Below are positions 1 to 5,024 of a stretch of DNA of 6,191 bases, in pieces. Location: positions 1-6,191 of the forward strand of contig CAMFEN010000067.1 in the NCBI GenBank assembly GCA_945949375.1, written 5' to 3'. Origin of the DNA: an uncultured Bacteroidales bacterium (GTDB lineage: Bacteria; Bacteroidota; Bacteroidia; Bacteroidales; Paludibacteraceae). Under the pieces are notes generated by a model. That model saw only the letters and a program-made list of their open reading frames with translations. It was not told the DNA's origin and did not search any database. Every line of letters starts with the position of its first letter. Position 1 is the first letter of the stretch. The translations under genes and the position numbers were made by a program.

Positions 1-1820
1 GTGAGTTTGGCAGGGAAATAATAGACCGGCTCCGGTTGTCGCTTGGTTATCCAGTCGCCTGTCGTCCACCTGCCGTCGCCGTTGAGGTCGAAATAGAGGC
101 GCAGGTAATAGGTCTTGGGGGTGAGGTACTCAAACTTCGTGCCCTCTTCGCGAGCAGGCAATTCGCGCACAGGCTGGTCTTTCTCGCTGAGCAACTGCAA
201 GCGGATACGCGGGTCGTAGTTAGGTAGGAGGATGAGCAAGGTGGAGTAGTCTTCTGCCGTTTTCAGGCGGAGCGTGAACTTCTTCTTGTCGCTCGCTACG
301 CCGTAGATGTCGCGCACGGCGGCAGAGTCGAGGTGCAACTCATACTGCTTGCCTTGCTGCAAGGGGGCGATGATTTGGAAACTCATCACATCCTTTTGGC
401 GGAGCGTGAAGGGTTTGTCAATGAGCAGGGTGTCTTGCTTCTCGTAGAGGCGAATGCTGTCGGTGTAGATAGAGTCGATGGGGAAAGCGGCAACGACGGC
501 GAGCGTGTCGTACACTTCGAACTTGTCTTTCGCATTGCTCTTGAGGTCGAGTTTGCGCTCGCGCGCTTTCTTCTCCTGCGCTTCTTTAGCTTTCTGCGTC
601 ATCCGCGGGGCACGGTAGATGGCGGAGATGGTATCGGTCTCAGGCACAAGGTTATACAGCGAGTCGGACTTCAGGTAAGTCATCTCTAAGAAGATACTGT
701 CTTGGCGGATAGCGATGGAGTCGGTGAGCCAATAGACGAGGGTGTCGCGCGTGGGGTTGGCTTGCAGCAGGGTGTATGCCCACGGGTCAGTCCAGAGGCT
801 GTCCGCGCGCGTAGAGTCCATGGCAGAGGGCGGCAAGGCGCGGAGAAGAGGCAGGCTGTCTTGCGGGGCAGCGAACTGCAACTTGATGATATGCGGCTCA
901 TCGCGGTACACACGCTGGAAATAATGGCGCTGCTTGTCTTCCTTGAAGAACCATAGCATTAAGTCCGCGGGACCAACGTAGGTGTTTTGGATGGTGAGGA
1001 TAGTGTCGATTTGGCGTACTGACGAGAGGGAGTCTATGGTGTCCACTATGTTTTTCCATATCGTGTCAAAGACTATCTCTGTCTCGTATTCGGGTATGAC
1101 GAGCGAGTCGCTGAATGCCAGTCCCTCGCCGGGCTGATAGAGGAAGTCTCGGCTCTGGTCTTGGAGGGCATAAAGACGGTAAACGCCATTGCGCAGGTTC
1201 TGAATGCCGAATTCGCCCAAGGAGTCGGAGCGCGCTACGCGGGTGAAAGGCAGGGTGGAGAAAGCGCTATCATGGAGGTTGGCTTGCAGTCCGACCATCA
1301 GTCCCGAAACGGGGTTGAGGTCCTCGGCATTGGCAACACGCCCATAGACCTCCATGGAGTCGATGCGGTCGCCAGTGGAGAAAGCGAAGACGTAGCCTCG
1401 CACGGGATTCTTCTCCGTATAGTCGCAGATGGCGTTGCCGAAATCAAGGGTGTAGGTGGTGGAGTCGATGAGGTCTTCCTGCATCTCCACGGTTACTTTC
1501 TTGCCGACGGCTTTCACGATAGGAGACACTTGCTGCGGCGGAGAGACAAGCAGATTCTGCTGGATGTTATCGAGTTGCAGATACTCGTTGAAGGTAATCT
1601 CAATCTTCTTTCCATGGAAGTTGACGGACTGGTTCAGCGGTTGCTCTTTCACCATCCGCGGGGGGATAGTGTCTTTCGGTCCTCCCTGCGGTCCTATCCC
1701 TCGGTTGGCACACGAAGAGAAAAACAGCAACAGCAGGAGGAGAGACAGACCCTCTAAATCTCCCTTAAAGGGGGACTTTAGTATAGTAAGGAGAGACTTA
1801 ATTATCGTATGATTAACCAT
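1..1820 (-). CDS. Ig-like-domain (SbsA/Big_5-type) Bacteroidetes lipoprotein, 3' end cut by window edge
   Basis: The frame is open from the ATG at 1820-1818 to position 1, giving 606 codons and no stop, so the C-terminus lies outside the window. Residues 25-36 form a Leu-rich hydrophobic stretch ending in FFSSC, so Cys37 is the probable lipidated residue of a signal peptidase II substrate. The mature start (CANRG, then GGPKDTIPP near 46-54) is the signature I know from a widespread Bacteroidetes lipoprotein family. Residues about 52-151 resemble an SbsA-type Ig-like domain (ITFNEY, FAFSTGD). Residues about 153-243 look like a carboxypeptidase-regulatory-like beta-sandwich. A Lys/Glu/Arg-rich linker sits near 407-427. 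Residues 578-589 (DLNGDGRWTTGD) resemble a calcium-binding loop. No acidic surface-export signal follows Cys37, so a periplasm-facing outer-membrane lipoprotein is my inference. The start lies 6 bp after the deacetylase stop, without a clear ribosome site. The family's molecular role is unknown to me. From memory of the family, only a few dozen residues are missing. Confidence 0.9.
   Translation of the reverse strand, partial: MVNHTIIKSLLTILKSPFKGDLEGLSLLLLLLFFSSCANRGIGPQGGPKDTIPPRMVKEQPLNQSVNFHGKKIEITFNEYLQLDNIQQNLLVSPPQQVSPIVKAVGKKVTVEMQEDLIDSTTYTLDFGNAICDYTEKNPVRGYVFAFSTGDRIDSMEVYGRVANAEDLNPVSGLMVGLQANLHDSAFSTLPFTRVARSDSLGEFGIQNLRNGVYRLYALQDQSRDFLYQPGEGLAFSDSLVIPEYETEIVFDTIWKNIVDTIDSLSSVRQIDTILTIQNTYVGPADLMLWFFKEDKQRHYFQRVYRDEPHIIKLQFAAPQDSLPLLRALPPSAMDSTRADSLWTDPWAYTLLQANPTRDTLVYWLTDSIAIRQDSIFLEMTYLKSDSLYNLVPETDTISAIYRAPRMTQKAKEAQEKKARERKLDLKSNAKDKFEVYDTLAVVAAFPIDSIYTDSIRLYEKQDTLLIDKPFTLRQKDVMSFQIIAPLQQGKQYELHLDSAAVRDIYGVASDKKKFTLRLKTAEDYSTLLILLPNYDPRIRLQLLSEKDQPVRELPAREEGTKFEYLTPKTYYLRLYFDLNGDGRWTTGDWITKRQPEPVYYFPAKL
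1754..1781. repeat. Short imperfect palindrome inside the lipoprotein signal-peptide region
   Basis: The arms CTAAATCTCCCTT and AAAGGGGGACTTTAG are near-complementary around a central TTAAAG. On the minus strand the palindrome is read in frame as roughly residues 14-23 of the lipoprotein (LKSPFKGDLE), between the N-terminal basic region and the hydrophobic core of the signal peptide. Similar CCCTTTAAGGG-type palindromes are, from general experience, dispersed in Bacteroidetes genomes. Whether this is a copy of such a family needs a genome-wide search. Confidence 0.6.
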
Positions 1821-1826
1821 TAATTT

Positions 1827-2453
1827 CTAATTTCTAATCGGCAGTATCTCGTAGCCTTCGGCTTGGAGCCATTCGATGGCTTGGGGAAGGACTTGGAGCA
1901 TGCGCTCGTTGGATTTCAAGGAGTCGTGGAAGTTGATGATACTGCCGTTGCGGGTGAGGGTCTTAATGATAGAGAGCATGCGCTCGGGGGTGTATTTCTT
2001 GTGGTAATCATGTGTGAGGACATCCCATAGGTAAATCTTGTATCCGCGTTGCAGCAGGGCATTGCGTTGCCAGACCCATGTCCTGCCATAAGGCGGTCGG
2101 AAGAGGCGGGTATTGCCCAAGAGGGCGGCTGCTTTATCCACTTCGCGCAGGTAGGCAGCGGTGGAGAGACGCATGCCTTTCACATGATGGAAAGTGTGGT
2201 TGCCGACGGAGTGCCCTTCTGCCACCACTTGCCGATAGACCTCCGGGTGCTTGCGCACGTTGTCCGCCACCATGAAGAAAGTGGCTTTGACATGGTACTT
2301 ACGTAAAACGTCCAATACCCGAGGGGTTACCTCAGGTATTGGTCCGTCGTCGAAGGTCAGATAGACGGCTTTGTGCTCAGGCTGTATGCGCCATGTTGCG
2401 GTTCTGTACATCTTCTGCCACCACATAGGGAATTGATAAAGCAGTCTCACCAT
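1827..2453 (-). CDS. NodB-type polysaccharide deacetylase (carbohydrate esterase 4 family)
   Basis: The product is 208 aa and belongs to the polysaccharide deacetylase (CE4/NodB homology) family: metal-dependent hydrolases that remove N- or O-acetyl groups from glycans such as peptidoglycan or chitin-like polymers. All the usual motifs are visible. They are TFDDGP at 33-38 (catalytic base Asp35, metal ligand Asp36), HTFHH at 86-90 (metal ligands His86 and His90), RPPYG at 119-123, Asp144 in the LWD motif, and the C-terminal FHDS with His176. The length fits a bare catalytic domain. There is no signal peptide or membrane segment, so location and substrate remain open. I chose the ATG at 2453-2451 over an upstream ATG at 2501. 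The shorter start has a GGAG ribosome site 9 nt upstream and lies 4 bp after the ROK kinase stop, whereas the longer start would overlap that gene by 44 bp and add residues without family resemblance. The lipoprotein gene follows after 6 bp, so the three are probably one operon. Confidence 0.93.
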   Translation of the reverse strand: MVRLLYQFPMWWQKMYRTATWRIQPEHKAVYLTFDDGPIPEVTPRVLDVLRKYHVKATFFMVADNVRKHPEVYRQVVAEGHSVGNHTFHHVKGMRLSTAAYLREVDKAAALLGNTRLFRPPYGRTWVWQRNALLQRGYKIYLWDVLTHDYHKKYTPERMLSIIKTLTRNGSIINFHDSLKSNERMLQVLPQAIEWLQAEGYEILPIRN

Positions 2454-2457
2454 GGTC

Positions 2458-3417
2458 TTATTCTCCCCATGCCAATGCCGAAGCACCGAGCACGGCAGCA
2501 TCTGCCTCTTTCAAGTCAGAGAACATCACTTTCACTTTGTTTTGCCAAACCGGCATCACATCCTCGTTCATCGTCTTCACAATTGGGTCAAGGATATAGT
2601 GTCCGCACTTGGTCATACCGCCAAAGAGTATAATCGCCTCAGGTGCGGAGAATGCCACGAAGTCGGCGAATTTCTGTCCGAGCATCTTGCCGGTCTCGTC
2701 GAAGATGCGCTTTGCCACCTCGTCGCCTTGCTCTGCGGCATCAAAGACATCCTTTGAGGTGATGCTCTCGGGCTCCATGTTGCGCAGGAGGGTGGGTTCA
2801 TTGGTGTTCATCACTATCTCGCGTGCGGTGCGTGCCACGCCCGTAGCGGAAGCGTATGCCTCCAAGCAGCCTTTGTGTCCGCAGCCGCAGAGGCGTGCGT
2901 TCTCGCCGCGAACAATCTTGGTATGCCCTAACTCGCCGGCGAAGCCGTCGTGGCCATATACCAACTTCCCGTCAATCACAATGCCGGAGCCTACGCCCGT
3001 GCCGAGGGTAATCATGATGAAGTTCTTCATGCCGCGCGCCGCGCCGTAGGTCATCTCTCCCATGGCGGCTGCGTTGGCATCGTTGGTGATACGGCAGGGG
3101 ATGCCGAACTTCGCGCTCATCAGTGCGGAGAAAGGCACAATACCTTTCCACGGCAGGTTGGGCGCATTCTCAATGTTTCCTGTGTAGTAGTTGGCATTCG
3201 GTGCACCCGCGCCGATGCCGCGGAACATCTCCATACCGCCCACGGGCTCAATGATTTTCAACGCCTCTTCATGCAAAGCGTTCACGTAGTCTTCAATCTT
3301 TGTGTACGCTTGTGTTTTGATGGATGTACGCGCCAGTACGTGTCCTCTGGCGTCCACGATGCCCAATACGGAGTTCGTTCCTCCCATATCAAGCCCTAAG
3401 ACATAAGGTTTTTCCAT
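2458..3417 (-). CDS. ROK-family sugar kinase, probable glucokinase
   Basis: A complete 319-aa protein, normal length for a ROK kinase, which phosphorylates glucose or a related hexose with ATP in the cytoplasm. The N-terminal phosphate-binding motif LGLDMGGTN is at 7-15. The catalytic aspartate is Asp113 in ITNDANAAAMGE. The second nucleotide-binding stretch is TLGTGVGSGI at 138-146. The sugar/zinc motif GELGH is at 161-165 and the ROK zinc signature CGCGHKGCLE at 177-186, so His165, Cys177, Cys179 and Cys184 are the predicted zinc ligands and Glu186 a sugar contact. No helix-turn-helix region precedes the kinase, which makes it an enzyme rather than a ROK repressor. Substrate cannot be fixed from sequence alone: glucokinase is the most likely assignment, with fructo-, manno- or N-acetylhexosamine kinase as alternatives. 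It is the first gene of the ROK-deacetylase-lipoprotein unit and has a promoter about 80 bp upstream. Its ATG lacks a Shine-Dalgarno sequence and sits in A/T-rich leader, as is common in Bacteroidetes. Confidence 0.95.
   Translation of the reverse strand: MEKPYVLGLDMGGTNSVLGIVDARGHVLARTSIKTQAYTKIEDYVNALHEEALKIIEPVGGMEMFRGIGAGAPNANYYTGNIENAPNLPWKGIVPFSALMSAKFGIPCRITNDANAAAMGEMTYGAARGMKNFIMITLGTGVGSGIVIDGKLVYGHDGFAGELGHTKIVRGENARLCGCGHKGCLEAYASATGVARTAREIVMNTNEPTLLRNMEPESITSKDVFDAAEQGDEVAKRIFDETGKMLGQKFADFVAFSAPEAIILFGGMTKCGHYILDPIVKTMNEDVMPVWQNKVKVMFSDLKEADAAVLGASALAWGE
2463..2466 (-). promoter_or_regulatory. Ribosome binding site (GGAG) of the deacetylase
   Basis: On the minus strand GGGGAGAA overlaps the last Trp-Gly-Glu codons of the ROK kinase. 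GGAG ends 9 nt before the ATG at 2453. It is the only recognisable Shine-Dalgarno-like sequence among the gene starts visible here. It supports the shorter deacetylase start and suggests translational coupling to the kinase. Confidence 0.6.
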
Positions 3418-3498
3418 AAAGATATAATTTGTTAATTGTTTTGTCGGTTATTTCTGTCGCCCATCGATAGGCAGAGCTGCATTATTTCATTCAGCCCG

Positions 3499-3530
3499 CA
3501 AAGTTACACAAAAAAAACGAAATATGCAAA
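3499..3530 (-). promoter_or_regulatory. Bacteroidetes-type promoter of the ROK-kinase operon
   Basis: On the minus strand TTTG (3530-3527) is followed after 20 bp by TAACTTTG (3506-3499). This matches the Bacteroidetes primary sigma consensus of TTTG at -33 and TAnnTTTG at -7, with one of the usual spacings. Transcription would start near 3492, giving a leader of about 75 nt before the kinase ATG at 3417. The only elements matched are the two boxes, but both are exact and the position is right. Confidence 0.8.
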
Positions 3531-3565
3531 TCTCCCCCGCTTTTTCTGTTAATCTCCTGCTTTTT
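3529..3565. repeat. Imperfect direct repeat just upstream of the ROK promoter
   Basis: On the plus strand AATCTCCCCCGCTTTTT (3529-3545) is followed by AATCTCCTGCTTTTT (3551-3565). The starts are 22 bp apart and the T-runs 20 bp apart, about two helical turns. The first copy touches the -33 box, so a regulator site is possible, but it could be chance in biased sequence. Confidence 0.4.
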
Positions 3566-3623
3566 CCCCTGCTGAGTTGTTCGCTCAACGCCTGCTTTCG
3601 GCGTACCTAACATGTCCGGGTGC

Positions 3624-3641
3624 GCAGGCATCCCCGCCTGC
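3624..3641. repeat. Small perfect hairpin
   Basis: GCAGGC (3624-3629) and GCCTGC (3636-3641) are perfectly complementary around the loop ATCCCC. No T-run follows on either strand, so it does not look like an intrinsic terminator. It could be part of a dispersed repeat. Confidence 0.45.
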
Positions 3642-3676
3642 TGATGGTCAAATGTCCATACTATATCCAATAGGTA

Positions 3677-3720
3677 ATTATTAGGAGATTATTAGGTTAT
3701 TATTAGGTTATTAGGTTATT
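3677..3720. repeat. A/T-rich 11-bp tandem repeat
   Basis: Three consecutive 11-bp units, ATTATTAGGAG and then ATTATTAGGTT twice (3677-3687, 3688-3698, 3699-3709), are followed by an 8-bp shortened unit, ATTAGGTT (3710-3717), and a partial ATT. The array is non-coding and lies between the dusB terminator and the ROK promoter. Copy number may vary between strains. Confidence 0.8.
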
Positions 3721-3740
3721 TACCGCCATTCCTGCTCCTC

Positions 3741-3785
3741 AAAATAAAACAAAAAGACCGCCTAACAAGTTTTGTTAGACGGTCT
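3741..3785 (-). terminator. Intrinsic terminator downstream of dusB
   Basis: On the minus strand AGACCGTCTAACA pairs with TGTTAGGCGGTCT over 13 bp, with a single U-G wobble and a five-base loop. The run TTTTTGTTTTATTTTG follows immediately. It begins 21 bp after the dusB stop, so it should end the dusB transcript and insulate the ROK operon. There is no T-run on the plus strand, which fixes the direction. Confidence 0.92.
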
Positions 3786-3806
3786 CCTTCGCTTTTCGTT
3801 TCTATC

Positions 3807-4754
3807 TTATCCCCATTGTTGCACGATATCGTCCATTATCTGAAACACCTCGGCTTTGGTGTCTGCGCGGAGGAGGGAGATACGTGTCTGTTTGAAGTCG
3901 GGCAACCCCTTGAATACAGGCGATGCGGCGAAATGGCGGCGTGAATGCACAATGCCCTTTCGTTCGTCACCTATCCACTCAATACTCCGCTCCACATGCT
4001 CTTTCAGTATCTCTACGCACCATGCCATCGAGCGCGTTGGCACTTCCTTACCCGCCAATCCAAGGCGCATATCCTTGAAAATCCACGGGCAGCCGAAGGT
4101 CGCGCGACCAATCATAATCGCGTCCACGCCATAACGCTCGAAGCACTCGCGCGCACGCTCCGGCGTGCTTACATCGCCGTTGCCGATGATGGGGATGTGC
4201 ATGCGCGGATTGTTCTTCACCTCGCCAATGAGTGTCCAGTCGGCATCGCCGCGATACATCTGGCTGCGCGTCCGCCCGTGGATAGCCAACTCGGCAATGC
4301 CGCAGTCCTGCAACGCCTCCGCCAAATCCACGATAATCAGGTGTTGCTCATCCCAGCCGAGGCGAGTCTTGACGGTAACGGGCGTCTTCACGGCATTGAC
4401 CACCGCTCGGGTGATTTCCAGCAGGCGCTCGGGCGTCTGCAGCAAGCCAGCCCCTGCACCTTTGCCTGCCACTTTCTTCACCGGACAACCGAAATTGATG
4501 TCTATAAAGTCCGGCTTCGCCTGCTCCACTATCTGCGCCGCATCTGCCATTGCCACAGGGTCTTTGCCGTATATCTGTATCGCCACGGGGCGCTCCGCAT
4601 CGCTTATCTGCAACTTACGGACAGTGGACGCCACATCACGCACCAGCGCGTCGGCATTGACGAACTCCGTATAGACCCTATCCGCGCCAAACCGCTTGCA
4701 GAGCAGGCGAAAAGCGGTATCATTAACATCCTCCATAGGGGCAAGGTACAACAT
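3807..4754 (-). CDS. dusB: tRNA-dihydrouridine synthase, DusB type
   Basis: A complete 315-aa flavoenzyme that reduces specific uridines in the tRNA D-loop to dihydrouridine, using FMN and NADPH in the cytoplasm. The TIM-barrel half shows APMEDV at 5-10 (FMN-binding first strand) and INFGCPVKKV at 86-95, with catalytic Cys90. It continues with VKTR at 128-131 (Lys129 near the flavin), HGRTR at 159-163, GNGDV at 191-195 and GRATFGCPWIF at 216-226. The C-terminal helical tRNA-binding part follows from about 235, with HSRRHFAASPVFKG near 270-283. The protein begins only four residues before the APM motif. The frame upstream has no other ATG before a stop at 4808-4806, so this ATG is the likely start. 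No Shine-Dalgarno sequence or convincing promoter is visible in front of it. The inverted-repeat element begins 14 bp upstream, and a strong terminator follows. The DusB subgroup is inferred from overall resemblance to Bacteroidetes DusB proteins; the Dus family assignment itself is secure. Confidence 0.94.
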   Translation of the reverse strand: MLYLAPMEDVNDTAFRLLCKRFGADRVYTEFVNADALVRDVASTVRKLQISDAERPVAIQIYGKDPVAMADAAQIVEQAKPDFIDINFGCPVKKVAGKGAGAGLLQTPERLLEITRAVVNAVKTPVTVKTRLGWDEQHLIIVDLAEALQDCGIAELAIHGRTRSQMYRGDADWTLIGEVKNNPRMHIPIIGNGDVSTPERARECFERYGVDAIMIGRATFGCPWIFKDMRLGLAGKEVPTRSMAWCVEILKEHVERSIEWIGDERKGIVHSRRHFAASPVFKGLPDFKQTRISLLRADTKAEVFQIMDDIVQQWG

Positions 4755-4828
4755 AATTGGATAAAGAATTAAGGATGAAGAATTATTATTTTCGTCTATG
4801 AATTTTCAGAGTCGAAGGTAGCTTAGCT

Positions 4829-4859
4829 CTCCCTCCTCCCTCATAGAGGGGGGAGGGGG
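4829..4859 (+). repeat. C/G-skewed hairpin inside the inverted-repeat element
   Basis: CTCCCTCCTCCCTC (4829-4842) pairs with GAGGGGGGAGGGGG (4846-4859) around an ATA loop. In plus-strand RNA this is 14 bp with two G-U wobbles; in minus-strand RNA those two positions are C-A mismatches. No T-run follows, so I do not call it a terminator. Confidence 0.6.
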
Positions 4860-4871
4860 TCAGGGGGCGGG
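4848..4871 (+). other. Canonical G-quadruplex motif
   Basis: Four G-runs of 6, 5, 5 and 3 are separated by loops of 1, 3 and 1 bases (A, TCA, C), which meets the usual G3+N1-7 rule. It is on the plus strand, the template strand for dusB, so the dusB-direction RNA would be C-rich. It shares its G-run with the hairpin at 4829-4859, and the two structures would compete. Confidence 0.6.
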
Positions 4872-5024
4872 AGGAGGACTCGGCACCCAGCCGCAACGAG
4901 GACAAAGGATGCAGGACATAAGATTAAAGACTAAGTAGTTTCGACTCTGCGACTCATAAGACGAAGGTATTTAGTCTTTCATCCTTAATCTTTTAGCGAG
5001 TGCAACGAGCGGTCCTTCATCCCT

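Larger units (their letters stand above)
3418..3806. other. 389-bp intergenic region between dusB and the ROK kinase
   Basis: I find no coding region here. In minus-strand order it contains the dusB terminator (3741-3785), an A/T-rich 11-bp tandem repeat (3677-3720), a 6-bp hairpin (3624-3641), imperfect direct repeats (3529-3565), the ROK promoter (3499-3530) and a leader of about 75 nt. The part at about 3566-3623 has no assignable function, only weak short self-complementarity such as CGCC...GGCG near 3589-3603. Confidence 0.7.
4768..4989. repeat. 222-bp element with 59-bp imperfect terminal inverted arms, upstream of dusB
   Basis: The arms at 4768-4826 and 4931-4989 are inverted copies of each other. 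Perfect blocks in order are ATTAAGGATGAA (4768-4779 against 4978-4989), TTCGTCT (4791-4797 against 4959-4965), CAGAGTCGAA (4807-4816 against 4940-4949) and CTTAG (4822-4826 against 4931-4935). The blocks keep nearly the same spacing in both arms. The 104-bp interior is not coding and starts with a C/G-skewed hairpin. A further AAAGACTAA / TTAGTCTTT pair (4926-4934 against 4971-4979) gives an alternative fold. No target-site duplication is evident. It could be a miniature inverted-repeat element, a dispersed chromosomal repeat, or a large structured RNA in the leader of dusB or trailer of the HD-domain gene. Confidence 0.7.

Noticed and set aside
1161..1757. 198-aa plus-strand open reading frame
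   Set aside because: It is antisense to the lipoprotein gene, whose minus-strand frame shows a lipobox, an Ig-like domain and 606 uninterrupted codons. The plus-strand translation shows no recognisable domain and is a shadow frame.
1820..1838. TAATTTCTAATTTC 7-bp direct repeat at the deacetylase-lipoprotein junction
   Set aside because: Only about two and a half short A/T-rich copies spanning the stop codon and the 6-bp gap; too short to call a repeat element or regulatory site.
2454..2501. Longer N-terminus (16 extra residues) for the deacetylase
   Set aside because: It would overlap the end of the ROK kinase by 44 bp, lacks a ribosome site, and the extra residues are simply the kinase 3' end read in another frame.
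3945..4772. 275-aa plus-strand open reading frame opposite dusB
   Set aside because: It is fully explained as the antisense of a Dus enzyme with intact catalytic motifs. Its product is rich in His/Arg/Leu with no family resemblance, typical of a shadow of a GC-biased gene.
4961..4975. TACCTTCG as a -7 promoter box for dusB (a second TACCTTCG lies at 4813-4820)
   Set aside because: Both copies differ from TAnnTTTG at one position, neither has a TTTG at a suitable distance upstream, and they lie in or beside the inverted-repeat arms, so a promoter call is not supported.
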